Of a stretch of 64,000 nt of DNA, positions 43,150 through 54,268 are shown in pieces; position 1 is the stretch's first letter; every line of letters begins with the position of its first letter. The notes under the pieces are model-generated. The model saw nothing but the letters and a program-made list of their open reading frames with translations. It was not told the DNA's origin and did not search any database. Where the stretch lies: NCBI GenBank assembly GCA_946902875.1, contig OX336336.1, positions 5,922,545 through 5,986,544 of the forward strand, read 5' to 3'. The position numbers were made by a program, and so were the translations under genes. Origin of the DNA: Nematopogon swammerdamellus (lineage: Eukaryota > Arthropoda > Insecta > Lepidoptera > Adelidae).

Positions 43150-43963
43150 ACTGCACTAATGAGTCTCTCTCACTCACCGTGCACAGATAAATTAGAATAA
43201 GTATGTATATATAACTATAGGTTTAAAATTTTTTAATATAAGATCAGAGTTAAGTACCCAAATGTTATCACCAGTGGTTTGACCAAACAATGTCGCCTAT
43301 GAAACAGTCTTAGGGCCAGTTTAGGCGACAGTGTCCATCAAATAGCTAGAACTAGCGGGTACAGTGTAGATACATCTGAGTATAGGTACTATTTGTCATG
43401 CGTCATGCATTCTATGTACAAAACATCTTTAATATTATGTAACTGTGTCTGATTAATAAACACTTTTATAATTTTTTTATTAGATTTTGATGTATCTTTA
43501 CGATAAAATAATGTTTTAAAATTAAGAACTTTATCTATTTGTTAGTACTTTTATATAAAACAATTATTTAGATTAAATCTATTAATGCCCTATGATTCTA
43601 GAAATTAAAAAAAATTTTTTACTTACATTTTTAATTGATTTTTAGGATCCACATAACTCGTGAACGGGCAACATTGGGCGCGCGCTGATAGTGTAGGATT
43701 ATAGTCAATAAACCACAGAACAATGCTTAAATAGTTTTAAAGCAAGACCTGTCAAGACTTGGCCGAAACGGAGCGTTTTATGTCTAATTCCATACATCAA
43801 AATTTTAAAATATTTTTTTCCTGGCAAACTATCACTTTTAGACGAAAATGTTTAATGACAACTATTCATCAGAATGATGAGACCTATCGATCGGTGTTGT
43901 TAAAAAATGAAATTTGTAAAAAAAATCCCTATGTCCCTTATATAGCAGTCTCGACCCACTGTG

Positions 43964-44000
43964 CGTCGTCGCGTCGTCGTCGTCGTCGTCGTCGACGTAT
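43964..44000 (+). repeat. (CGT)n microsatellite
   Basis: CGTCGTCGCGTCGTCGTCGT run directly next to the giant foldback; followed by GC-rich sequence with GCCGGCCGGCCGG. Confidence 0.85.
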
Positions 44001-44689
44001 TCATGGGACTCTACGGTGCGCTCTCGCGGCATCAGTGTGTCGGCCGGCCGGCCGGAAGACAGGCGCGTGACACGCACAATGAACAAATTCTGGGAAGTCA
44101 TTCTATCTCGTGGACTCAAAGCAAAATCTTTGCGTTGGCTCTATCTCATTTAATAACCTCTTCGACTAAGAGGGTATTGAGTTTATCGAGAGCGACGTTT
44201 TGTTGTGCTACCGTTGGCATGTGCTAATTTGGATAAAGCCTATTAAACGTCATATTGTTTTGCGTCTCTTCGGACTTTGCCTTAGAGACTACAGATCAAT
44301 ATATTTTGAATTTGAAGGAAACATTATGAAAAACATTCTATCATTTATAAAGCGACAAGCAATACTTTCTATCTTTTTTAACATCCAGTACGAATATCAC
44401 GGCGAAGAATAAATGGCAAGACGCTTTATTGGAATCGGCATTGACGGTTTTTGAAGTGAAAACTTCTTTAGCGGCGCTTGGCACTTTTTTAGTTGGGTAA
44501 AAAATGTTAAACTCGCGTCAGATCTCGAAAAGCGACAGATTTATTTTTATTATTTAAAATGTAACCTTAAGTCATCATTAAGGGTTAAATTACGAGTGGC
44601 TCGGGATCAATTCTGTTCGTCTCTCAGTGACAGTAAAGCCGAAAGCGAATCAAGGGAATCCGATATTCGTTTGGTCGTTTTTGTGATTT
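44001..44689. other. Unassigned sequence
   Basis: No gene recognised. Confidence 0.4.
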
Positions 44690-44752
44690 CGTGACTCAAT
44701 GGTAAGAGTGTAGGATTTTAATTTTTTTACCATGGGTTCGAATCCCTCCAAT
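44690..44752 (+). ncRNA. tRNA-like sequence (pseudo-tRNA or SINE head)
   Basis: GTGACTCAATGGTAAGAGTG looks like a tRNA A box and D arm; CCATGGGTTCGAATCCCTCC is a perfect B box with a GGG/CCC T-stem. The acceptor stem and a proper anticodon stem are not seen, and it is followed by a T-run (44751 onward) that would stop pol III. Most likely a degenerate tRNA or a tRNA-derived SINE head. Confidence 0.5.
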
Positions 44753-45456
44753 TTTTTTTTTTTTTTCTTTGGTTTTCTTTTTTAAGCAATGTTACGGTGT
44801 TTAAATTTTTTTAGGGTGTTTAGTTTTTTTTATAACCACCTAAGAATTATTTTCGGAAATACAAAAAGTTTTCACTTCTGCCGGCACTCCCGGAGTGCAA
44901 CTGGGGCTTTTTTATATCCATCATGGTCCGGCCAAGAAGTTTAACAGTTTGTACCTACTATATGGAAGATTAGATCTTTAGAAATAGGCAGATGGATGAA
45001 TGATCTCGACATATTTTCTCCAGATGACAACTACAAGTAGATTAGGTCCCTACATTTAGCTGTTCAGACAGAGAAACTTCAAGCGACTGGAAGCTAGAGG
45101 GCAAACTATAATGAAATCTAAAGGCGTGCCCACAAATAAAGCGGAGAGATTAATCTTGTGACAAAACGTATTGGTGGGCCACACGTTCGTGCCTGGCTTG
45201 ATGCATTGAGCTAATATTTCTAAGGCATGTTTCGTCACACACAACTGCATTGTTTTGAGGCATTCATAATGAGATGAATGGGGCGGGCGGAGTTCGTGTG
45301 CAAGCGAGCATACAGACAGCATATGAAAAGAATTATTGTTAGTTGTGGAAAATGTAAACATCCGTTTACATTATACTAACACGCACTTGTTTGGGACTTC
45401 TGCTCTGCTCGATGAAATTCTAATTATTATTATCTGAACCCATTTAACATAAACAT
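44753..45456. other. Unassigned, with one 101-codon minus-strand frame
   Basis: The minus-strand frame 45056-45361 (around HECLKTMQLCVTKHALEI-like residues) has no motif I recognise and no clear splice signals. Confidence 0.35.
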
Positions 45457-45644
45457 AAAAAACCCCCGACTCTTAAAAAGTCAAAAATAATTTCCGTTTA
45501 CTTACTTAAAGGAGTCGGTAGACCGCTAAGTAAATTCCCGCGCAACTTTTGAGTCTTTATATTTAATTTACTTAGCGGTCCCCCGACTCCTTTAAGTAAG
45601 TAAACGGAAATTATTTTTGACTTTTTAAGAGTCGGGGGTTTTTT
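45457..45644. repeat. 188-bp hairpin with CCCCCGACTC ends
   Basis: AAAAAACCCCCGACTCTTAA at the left and its complement at 45626-45644; arms of about 80 bp with AATTTCCGTTTACTTACTTA. Abuts the family J element. Confidence 0.75.
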
Positions 45645-45856
45645 AAATTTGTAATTTAACTTTTATTTCAAGCTTTTTAAAAAAAACCGCATGCAAATCG
45701 GTCCACTTTTGAAGATAATAATTTTTTTTATTACTTAATTACTTAATTACTTGATTACAAACATAGCTAAGAACCATCCCGATTAAACAGGCTTCCTAAT
45801 AAAAAAAACCGCATCCAAATCGGTCCATCCGTTTGGGAGCTACGATGCCACAGACA

Positions 45857-45895
<39 letters not shown>

Positions 45896-45935
45896 AACTT
45901 ATAACACCCCTCCGTTTTTTTCGTCGGGGGTTAAA
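45645..45935 (+). mobile_element. Interspersed repeat family J, forward copy, with (AC)n
   Basis: AAACCGCATGCAAATCGGTC, GTTTGGGAGCTACGATGCCA, an (AC)17 run at 45858-45891, then GTCAAACTTATAACACCCCT and TCGTCGGGGGTTAAA. The reverse copy is at 22095-22410. Confidence 0.75.
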
Positions 45936-46249
45936 AACGGTCCACTTGGAAAAAGAAGCGTACTGTAACGAAAATATCGAAATAAAACGCGTGTGTCTGA
46001 ATTTTGTTTAATGATTATGTAACTACCTTCGTACCTAACGAGTTTTAGTTGCCAAATAAGTGTGTGGAAGCTTACAATTTTGGATTATGGTAATAACTCA
46101 AATAGAACATAAAATTAGAAATATGTTTGATTTTAATTATGTACTCGTAATTTCGATAAGTGTGCTTGTTTGTGTGGTGGGGCGAGAATTTGTTCTAACT
46201 CTACCTAGAGTCGTCTAACTAGAGCTTATAAGAGGAAATATTTGTCGTT

Positions 46250-46520
46250 CAAGGTTTCCGTATCAGTACGGAAGTCTATCACTAAACCTACGCCGCCGCG
46301 CCGCCGTCTGTCTGTCTGTATGTCCTACTGATTTTTTAATCGTAATAGCTAGCCGGTTGCAATGTGTTATTGTGGCGAATATAATTACAAATAATAATTA
46401 AAAAAAAATGTAAAAAATTAAGGTGGGTTGGGTCCCCATACAAGTTTTTTTTTTCATACGTGGTGGTACGGAAACCCCGGTGCGCGAGTCCGACTCGCAC
46501 TTGGCCGTTTTTTTTTTCAC
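46250..46520 (-). mobile_element. Short interspersed element, family A (copy 8)
   Basis: Reverse copy: AAGGTTTCCGTATCAGTACG start and GCGAGTCCGACTCGCACTTG GCCG end. Confidence 0.7.
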
Positions 46521-46605
46521 CTGATATGTGTTTCCGTCACATTTCGTATGGTACTACTGTGGTCGGTTTGGTACAGTGTACGTACAGTGCGGTGCGGTTA
46601 CTTAC

Positions 46606-46661
46606 GCAAGCCCCAAGCACCTGCCGCGGCGAGTCTGCAAGGTCGCCACTGTTTACTATCT
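46606..46661 (-). CDS. Candidate 56-bp internal exon
   Basis: On the minus strand a short GC-rich segment reads IVNSGDLADSPRQVLGAC and ends at a strong donor (GCTTGC then GTAAGT at 46605-46600). An acceptor-like AAGCAAG precedes it; entered in phase 1 it would leave in phase 0. Codon choice and the abrupt end at a consensus donor favour a real exon, but it is short and no family is recognised. It lies upstream, in minus-strand sense, of the exon at 25250-25362, though their phases do not join directly, so another exon would be needed between. Confidence 0.38.
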
Positions 46662-48639
46662 CTTGCTTGGCATATCCGATGTATGTAGTATATATAGCTA
46701 AGTATCTAGATACATTCCACTGCATTCCACGGACACGGACGGATGGACGAAGACTGCTTTTGCTTCAGTCAATTTGGTTGGTCAGTGAGTTACAATTAGT
46801 TCTTCGAGCGTGCTTCAATTTCACGAACTGTAGGTAGATACATCTTGAAATTCTAAGGTACCCAGTGAGCATGGAAGGGAATATTATGCAACCAATACTG
46901 TACTACCTATGTATTATGTAAGCATTATGTACGATTTTTGTGAACAATAAATTTCTTTCTTTCTTTCAAATAATGTATGTTATTTATTATGTTATTCAAG
47001 TACCTAATAAATTGTATAAGTAGAATGTAAGTGTAATCATGTATGTAGGTGTATTTTTAAGCGTTAACTAACACCTAGCTTATGAGTTACTTACTAATTC
47101 TCGTACTAATTAGTAATTACTAGGAAAAGGATAGGCTTAAAATCAGCAAGGTGTGCACAATGAATGGGCTCACCTGTAAACTGCGCCTAATCTAATGTAT
47201 TATTTTTTAAGTTAGTATGTAATTGTACCAAAAAAGTCAAATAAACGATCATTCTATTGTATTATATTCTAAATAAAACAATTGAACATAATGAAGGTAG
47301 GTATACCTAATTACCTACTCACTTTAAATAAAAGCGTTGGTATCGTCATAGACAGATTTAAGATAAAACTTTGAATAGGTAGTAAAACATTGAAAAGCAC
47401 TAAAAAAACCATACACCGAACTCCGAACCTAAACGTAAACGGAAAAAAGTTTGTTTGCATAAACATCCTGAACGTTGCCCCGACATGTCACCACAGAGAG
47501 ATCTCGACAGGTTCAAGTGCCTACGCTACGAGATGATATTGATGATGATGTGATGACAGATTTGTTAGAAACAAGTTCAACACCATCAAGCATTCCTAGT
47601 TAGCATATGTTTTTGATAAACAATAAATAGCGTGAGATTTTTGCGAACTAAACCAAAATGAATAATCTAAAAAACCATGTCGTCAAAAAGCTACAAACGT
47701 CGTCTGGCTGTCAACGTCAATGTTATCTATTTGCAAACGAACATTTCTGTCGACAATGTAGATGTATATCAAAGAGGTACCTACATAATGTTTTTATTTT
47801 GTACTTTTACAAGAGAGACAAACCAGAGGTATTATTTACATGGGACTATGTGCCGAGCTATGTACAGTAGTACATATTTATTTACATTATAAAAAAAACT
47901 AACTAAATCCGTACCTAATTTGGGTCTACAGAAATTGTGTTTAGCGCCTATGTAGAAATTTATGTATAAAGGAGCATGTACGGAAAACCACTGTGTGTAA
48001 CCGATAGGCCAGCAAGCTAACTGTACATAAATAACATTTTATTTAGTCAGATGAGCTCTGCCTGTCCGGGTGGTTTAGGTGTCCATGTGGAATGTGTCGG
48101 TCAGTCACTAACTCGCACACACAACTCATTTGGTCTGTCTGTAGGTACTCATGTCTCGTGTCATCGTGTCGTGTGTCACCTGAGACAAAGACAGACCGTC
48201 GCACAAGAATATGGAAAGAACCATTGATGTATATTTAGAGATATGCCCATCCCATACATTACACCCGAAAAAATTTGTTCTCGACGAGAACTGCATAAAT
48301 TGCAGATTTCACGGACAGCCGCTTCATACGGCGTGTGCAGCGCGTGTTGAGCGTAAGTCTTACTGTACCGAGTCTGTGGCGCAAAAGTGCGTGTGTTCAG
48401 CATGCCCGGTTGCTGTTACAAGTATTGTAACAGCTCAGATCGAAATTACGTAAAAAATGGCGTCTCCTTCCATCAGTAAGTATTTATTTTGCTGGTTTTT
48501 TTCTCAAATTTTATGTTAAACAGATTTTTGTATACGTAATTAATATAAAGAGCGAACGAGAAAGAGTAAAGCTGTGTTTTATGCAAGAGTAACAGTGACA
48601 AACGTTGTTGTTTGTTTCGCCTGAGCATGTTATGACGTG
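46662..48639. other. Unassigned sequence
   Basis: AT-rich. The plus-strand frame 48211-48453 has several cysteines but no recognised motif. Confidence 0.4.
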
Positions 48640-48845
48640 TTAAGAAGCCATGCTGACTTGTGTGACGTAGCTATCGCGTTCACGTTCCCACTTGCCTACT
48701 GATCATAAGAGTGAGCGGAAATACGACAATCGCGCCGATGGGCGAGCAATGACAACTTTCTCGCTCACTCTTATCACCTGTAGGCAAGTGAGAACGCGAC
48801 AGTAACGTCGTAGGGATCGCGTCACGTGACAGCATGGCGGCGTGT
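48640..48845. mobile_element. MITE-like inverted repeat
   Basis: GCCATGCTGACTTGTGTGAC and inner CACTTGCCTACTGATCATAA GAGTGAGC are matched in inverse by GCTCACTCTTATCACCTGTA and GTCACGTGACAGCATGGCGG. Arms about 90 bp, moderately diverged. Confidence 0.6.
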
Positions 48846-49465
48846 AAAATGCAAACACGAAAGTATCTCGTGGCAGGAGGCGCGGCGCGCTCCGATGCCC
48901 GCCGTTTACGGACATGAAACGACTATATGATGTAAGTGTGTGCTTGTGTGAGTATCACAATACTGTGTGTGAATGCACGCACACTTGTTAGGACGAAACG
49001 TAGTACAGGTTAAATCGCGCGACGTTCGATCTATAAAATTAGACATCGATGGAAAGAACATTATGTAGTATGCGGAATGCAAAGCTAATAAATTGTAACT
49101 GTAACTAACAATTTTATATAAGGTTTCATCGATTCATAGGGAAACAAGTTGTGAAAATGTTCCCCTAAAGGTACTATGTATGACATACGATGAATACGAA
49201 TTCAATATAAATAAATTCAAATTAAATTCATAAATACATTTACAAATTATAAAAAATTCTACATTTTAAACCTTATGCAAGTGATGTCATATACATTAAT
49301 GAGCATTATGATTTAAATATTGTTATGTATGAATGAGCTATATGAAAAGTTAATGAAAGATCGATCTGTTACTTACAGAACATGTAATCTAAAAAAAATA
49401 CATTTACAAACATCGAGAAACATATTTACAAACACATTTTGAAATAGTAGATAATTATTATAGGA
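48846..49465. other. Unassigned sequence
   Basis: AT-rich; nothing recognised. Confidence 0.4.
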
Positions 49466-50020
49466 TTGTTAGAAAACGAAAAACTAAAAAATGCGGTAAA
49501 ACATCGCACTTGTGAGATGGCTCAACTAAATGCCGCCGCTAGACTCAATCCGGAGGCGTCGCGTCGTGCCGTGCGACTGGTGGGTGACCCTGTGGTGTCC
49601 TGCGACTTAGAACCGCTGCAACTCCGTAGGGACTGTGGTAGGGACGTCTTTGGTTCCCGGTGTTCTATAGTCTATTTCGTGGCGAGTGTTCTGAGACGCG
49701 CCGTCCCCATTCTCCCCCGTACTACGCGTACTGGGCAAGGGAAGGGATGCACCCTACTATCGACTTACCTACCACAGATACGCACCAATCGGTTCTGTAG
49801 GTCTTTTATTCACTGAACCGGGAAAATGTGGAACGCACTCCCTGCCCATCTATTTCCTCACAAGTAAAGCCTGGATTTTTCAAAAGGAGCGTGAAAAGGC
49901 TCCCGTCAGGCCGGCATGGCATTCGCAATCCCCGTGCATCACAGAATGTCCATGGGCATCGTTAGAAGCCTACGTGTAGGTGAAAAGGTGCCACATGTCG
50001 CCCTTTCCATAAAAAAAAAA
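49466..50020 (+). pseudogene. LINE family C, reverse-transcriptase C-terminus and 3' UTR
   Basis: A plus-strand frame reads RRAVRLVGDPVVSCDLEPLQ LRRDCG..., the conserved R-.-VRL(V/I)G(D/N)PV...LEPL.LRRD motif near the C-terminus of many insect LINE polymerases. It continues RTNRFCRSFIH, then stops (TGA at 49814-49816), after which a second frame gives TGKMWNALPAHLFP. An A-run follows the family tail at about 50010. The polymerase core is absent. Best copy of family C in the window. Confidence 0.7.
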
Positions 50021-50459
50021 TCATATCTCCCTCCCCTGCCAAAACGACGAATGTGCAATTTTGGCGAAAATTACCTTTTGATGTAGTTTCATTAATTTTT
50101 ATCAAATCTTTGCAATGCCAAAGTCACGAATCTCTCAATTATATGTAATAGGTACTCAAAGATATTTCGTTGTGAAATAATAACGAATGTGACTTTTTTT
50201 TATCTTACTGTGCCAAACACACTAATGTTTATTATTCGTGAAATAATTCTGATATAATTTAGAAGTTCTTGAACTTTAGCTATGCCATAGTCACGAATAT
50301 GTAACATTGGTTAGTTTAGCACTCAAAATAAAAGGCCAATGTCTCAGAATGACATTTTTGCACATTCGTCGTTTTGGCATGGGAGGGACGAATAGAATCT
50401 CGCCAAAAATAATCCTAAACGTGCGTGTCTTTTTGTCAGTAAACCTTTTCTTCTAATAT
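50021..50459. other. Unassigned, with distant inverted similarity
   Basis: CCTGCCAAAACGACGAATGTGCA (about 50035) and TGCACATTCGTCGTTTTGGC ATGGGAGG (about 50360) are inverted copies, suggesting another foldback about 350 bp long with diverged arms. Confidence 0.45.
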
Positions 50460-50845
50460 TTTGTTTTGTACATTATTTACACTTTCGCCACAGCTTCGGC
50501 AACAGCGCCGAAATATTCCCTTAATTACGTTCTTGTAACTTTTATTCAGATGGTTCTATATTATAAAATATATGTTTACATATGTATATGTAGTTTATGT
50601 ATAAATATAATATGTACGTACCTTATATTATTTATTTTATGTATGTATCTATGTATCTATTGTTTGTGTCCATTTATTTAATAGTCTTATTTTTCACGCT
50701 TCTCTCTTGCACTGCATTGTCCGCCCTATCAGCTTCTCCACATCCCAAAGGTTAGTTTGTAAAGAATGCTACTCTGCATTAAACTCGCCTGTTGTGTTCC
50801 TTTTTATGGTGTACAATAAAGTATATTTTGATTTGATTTGAAATA
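50460..50845 (+). repeat. LINE family K 3' UTR, truncated copy
   Basis: CTTCTCCACATCCCAAAGGT, CATTAAACTCGCCTGTTGTG and GGTGTACAATAAAGTATATT match in reverse the 3' UTR left of the LINE at 54269-54835. No coding part present. Confidence 0.65.
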
Positions 50846-50850
50846 TTTAA

Positions 50851-51998
50851 GAAGAAATTTTCTTCTAATACCTACTCAGATACGTACGCAATCATACATT
50901 ACGAAAACAATACGAATGTTCCTCGTCCACCTACCATAATCTACCTATAATTAGAAACTGTAAATAAAAATTGTTTTATTACGCGTATTTTGTCCGCAAA
51001 TGAGTTTCTCATAGCATAGTGCGAGGCGGTGGTGGTGTGGTCATCGTGATATGCGAAATTGTCCGTAATTACGTAGCGATGGCAGTAATGCAGTGTTCCG
51101 TACCGTGCCGCATGCCGGGCCGGGCCGAGACAACTGTCCCTGTACGACTCCACATTCTTGTCATACTAGCGGAGAGGTGACCTTGAGTTCCGCGTCCTTT
51201 CTAGTGCGAGATATATCTCAACTCTCAAGGTTTTTCTCACCGAGTAAATTATGTTTCATGTATGTTTCCCAGTCCGCTATTACGATTGTTTGAAGTAACC
51301 TTTCGAACAATTATGTATGAGATAACTATGATGCGAGTATTCTAGAACGATATGAAATTGCGCTATTTGTATAGCATTGTCCGTGGCTTCACTCGCGTTA
51401 AAGTAAAACTTAACAGCCAGTCTGACTGCGACTTCCTCCGCCTGCTATCACTTCTAGTCCATTGTTCAAGCTCTATCAGCTATACCTAGATTATAAATAT
51501 ACTATCATACATAAGTGTTACTTACTTACTTACCTATGAACTGAATTAGTTAAAAACTTCCTTGGAAATATCTCCAACCACTGTCTCCAACATAATTTGT
51601 TTATTGTGGCATAAATGCAACCACGACGAAAGAAATTACTTGTAGGTACCTATGTTAAAGATGTGCATACGTTAATATTTCGCTAATCTATATATTAATA
51701 TTTATATATTTGAAGAGGAGATATAAAGTGCACTAAAGTCGGTTTCGCAGATGAACACCGACATTTTCTATTAAACTTTCCACGTGCATAAAGTACTCTT
51801 GACCTCGACACGCAGTGAATGTCAGCGCATGAGCCGAGCTGATCTCTGCGACTCTTCCCTCACTCGGCGAGATTTCACATTCAGCAGCCTCTATTAGCGA
51901 CACGGCTCATTTGAACTGGACGGACGGACATGCGGCTCTCTGACATCAAACAGTAGTGGCCGATTGGATTTTTAAATGAACTGGGACAGACGAAAGAA
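50851..51998. other. Unassigned sequence
   Basis: GCATTGTCCGTGGCTTCACT CGCGT at about 51377 is a worn copy of the common element terminus. No gene recognised. Confidence 0.4.
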
Positions 51999-52258
51999 TA
52001 TAAGGTCTTTCATTAGTAGGTAACTTTACGCTAGCGGGTGTATGTGTATCAGATACTGATCACGTTCCCATACCCATTTTTTTTTACGATATCAAATACC
52101 TACCCGTGCTATGAAATAATTGTACAATAAACTATTATTTTAGTACGACGGGTAGGTATTTTGATATCCGAAAAAGAAACATGGGAATGGGAACGTGATC
52201 AGTATCTGATACACATACACCCCTTAGCGTAAAGTTACCCACTAATGAAAGACCTTAT
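51999..52258. mobile_element. 260-bp inverted-repeat element
   Basis: ATAAGGTCTTTCATTAGTAG at the left is matched by CTAATGAAAGACCTTAT at the right. Arms of about 110 bp include GTATCAGATACTGATCACGT. Non-coding. Confidence 0.8.
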
Positions 52259-52285
52259 ATATGCGTATGTAGGCACGTACATAAA

Positions 52286-53062
52286 AAAACGGCCAAGTGC
52301 GAGTCGCGCTCGCGCACCGAGGATTCCGTACCACCACGTAATTGGCCGGTGTTTATTATAATTTGTTATACTTTAGAGTTGGCGCTATAATGTAATGGCA
52401 TCTAGTTTAACGCTTGTATGGATTCATCGATGTAATGCATTACGGTTTTTACGATAGAGCAACCGTGAGAATATCCCCACTGCATCTCTTCCCATGCATG
52501 TCGTAAAAGGCGACTAAGGGATAAGGACAAGATACCGTGCTAAAGGGCGACAGGCTCGCCACCTCTCACCTTGGCACGATACGTCCACCGAGTCATGCAG
52601 CAGGTGGGTCTTCGTGCCTTACTTGCTGCTTGATCGATTGAATCTTGTTCGAATACTTTGCGAAACGTGGTGGTTGGTGTTGTGCTGTAATTGACAAGAG
52701 TTCTTGCAGCACAACACCGATTACTCTGCTTACCCCGATTGTCGGGATTTAGCGTGTGTGATATGTATGTATGTATGAGCAACAACAAAAACCCGTTAAA
52801 AAACGTTTTTCTGTATCCCCATACACGAAAACGTTTTTTCCGCAGACGGAAAACAAAAATATAATTTTTTACTTTTTGTTGTTTATTTAATAATATGGAT
52901 GGATATACGCCATATAACAGATATTCTGTGAAAATTTCAACCGGCTACCTATGAAGGTTGAAAATATATAGCCCTCGGATCGGACAGAAGGAGAGACAGA
53001 CAGACGGAGAGACGGCGGTGTAGGCTTAGTAATAGGCTTCCGGACGCATACGGAACTCTAAT
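52286..53062 (+). mobile_element. Family A element (copy 9) interrupted by repeat D
   Basis: Head CGGCCAAGTGCGAGTCGCGC at 52287 and tail GGCTTAGTAATAGGCTTCCG near 53021 are separated by a complete family D repeat (52466-52775). GAGCAAC stands before (about 52456) and after (about 52776) the insert, a possible target duplication. Confidence 0.7.
52466..52775 (+). repeat. Interspersed repeat family D, longest copy
   Basis: CCCCACTGCATCTCTTCCCA, GTCGTAAAAGGCGACTAAGG, CCACCTCTCACCTTGGCACG, GATTGTCGGGATTTAGCGTG and a (TATG)n tail. Confidence 0.75.
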
Positions 53063-53079
53063 AATAAAAAAAACTACAT

Positions 53080-53195
53080 ATTTAAAAAAATATAAAAACC
53101 GCCTTCAAAAATGTATGAAATAAAAAAATAAAGGGTTCGAATTTTATTTTTTTATTTCATACATTTTTGAAGGCGGTTTTTATATTTTTTTAAAT
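53080..53195. repeat. Perfect 53-bp hairpin
   Basis: Left arm 53080-53132 (ATTTAAAAAAATATAAAAAC...) and right arm 53143-53195 are complementary around about ten bases. Contains CCGCCTTCAAAAATGTATGA. Confidence 0.85.
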
Positions 53196-53214
53196 AGTTT
53201 TTTATTTCACAGTT

Positions 53215-53640
53215 TTTTTAGTAATTTTTATTTGCTATTAATGTACTCGGCGGAATCGCTCGGCCTTCGGCCTCGCGATTCCGCCTCGCTTTCCAATCCG
53301 ATCTTGACCAAAAAAAAAATGGGACCACCTTGGAGCTAGACTGAACCGAACACAAAAAGAATCATCGAAATCGGTTCACAATTGGGGAAGATATTGCTGA
53401 ATATACATAAAAAAAAAATACATACAGCCGAACATAGAACCTCCTCCTTTTTTGAAGTCGGTTAAAAAATGGGACCACCTCAGGGTTATCCGCTTTCAAA
53501 CAAAAAAATAATGTTCAAAATCGGCCCACAATTGACGGAGTAATCGCGTAACAAACATCCAAAAAAATAAAACATACCGTCGAAATTGCTCGTGAAGACA
53601 AATGCAACGAACCCAAGCACGATAGGTTTATCATGGTTTT
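53215..53640 (+). repeat. Family H repeats (TGGGACCACCT ... CCTCCTCCTTTT)
   Basis: Two adjacent copies, each ATGGGACCACCT... AATCGGCCCACAATTGACGG or relatives; the first ends GAACCTCCTCCTTTTTTGAA GTCGGTTAAAAA. Another is at 55095-55240. These resemble 3' ends of non-LTR elements. Confidence 0.6.
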
Positions 53641-53919
53641 ATTATCGCCACCTTCCGTCTCCATCATCAGACCAGCTCGATGGTACTCGTACCATAATAT
53701 ATTAAGCGAGATGCGCTTAATATATTATGGCCGGTCGGAAAAGATTTCAAATTTAGAATATTCATGAAAAAAGGGTCCGATATGAATCACAATATCGATT
53801 CATGTATTTCAATACAATGACAGAAAATTTCAAAATATTAGGAGGTATTTAATACTTTTTAGTTTTAGTTTTTTTTTATTCGGTTTTATATTTATATCAG
53901 TTTTTATTTCATTCTTTTT

Positions 53920-54268
53920 AGTATGTATATGTATATGTATGTATATATTCTTTATTGAACACCAATTTATAAAATTAGGTACAACAGGCGAGCTTAATGC
54001 CGCGAGGCATTCTATTCTAACTAACCTTTGGGATGTGGGAGAAGTACACGCAGGCGAACAAGAATTGTTTGTGGCAATGTGTTAGACTGTAAAGAAATAA
54101 ACTACATATGAATACTACATAAATACTTTAATAAGCATATATATATATATATAATAAACTTACTTATTATGTACATTAATCGGTGGTACCGTTGTGCAAC
54201 ACAATCAACTGAATGACAGGAGAGTAAGAGAAGGGGAGTAAACATATGTATGTAATATAAAATTGCAT
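53920..54268 (-). repeat. LINE family K 3' UTR and (TATG)n tail
   Basis: Minus-strand 3' UTR of the coding fragment to its right, ending at GTATGTATATGTATATGTAT (about 53930). Shares blocks with 50460-50845. Confidence 0.7.

Larger units (their letters stand above)
40732..43963. mobile_element. Giant foldback (3.2 kb, arms about 1.3 kb) with two mirrored pseudogenes
   Basis: The left end begins CACAGTGGGTCGAGACTGCT and the right end (to 43963) is its complement. Arms 40732 to about 42030 and about 42655 to 43963 are inverted copies with few differences. The mirrored coding segments converge on a 0.6-kb centre. CGTCG lies outside both ends but the right flank is CGT repeat, so a target duplication is uncertain. 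The end resembles CACTATGGGC at 55623, beside a related coding fragment. CAC-starting termini occur in the CACTA/Chapaev group; membership is not shown. Confidence 0.75.

Noticed and set aside
43964..44000. CGTCG as proven target duplication of the giant foldback
   Set aside because: The right flank is a CGT microsatellite, so a match of five bases is expected by chance.
44690..44752. Functional tRNA gene
   Set aside because: A and B boxes are present but the acceptor and anticodon stems do not form.
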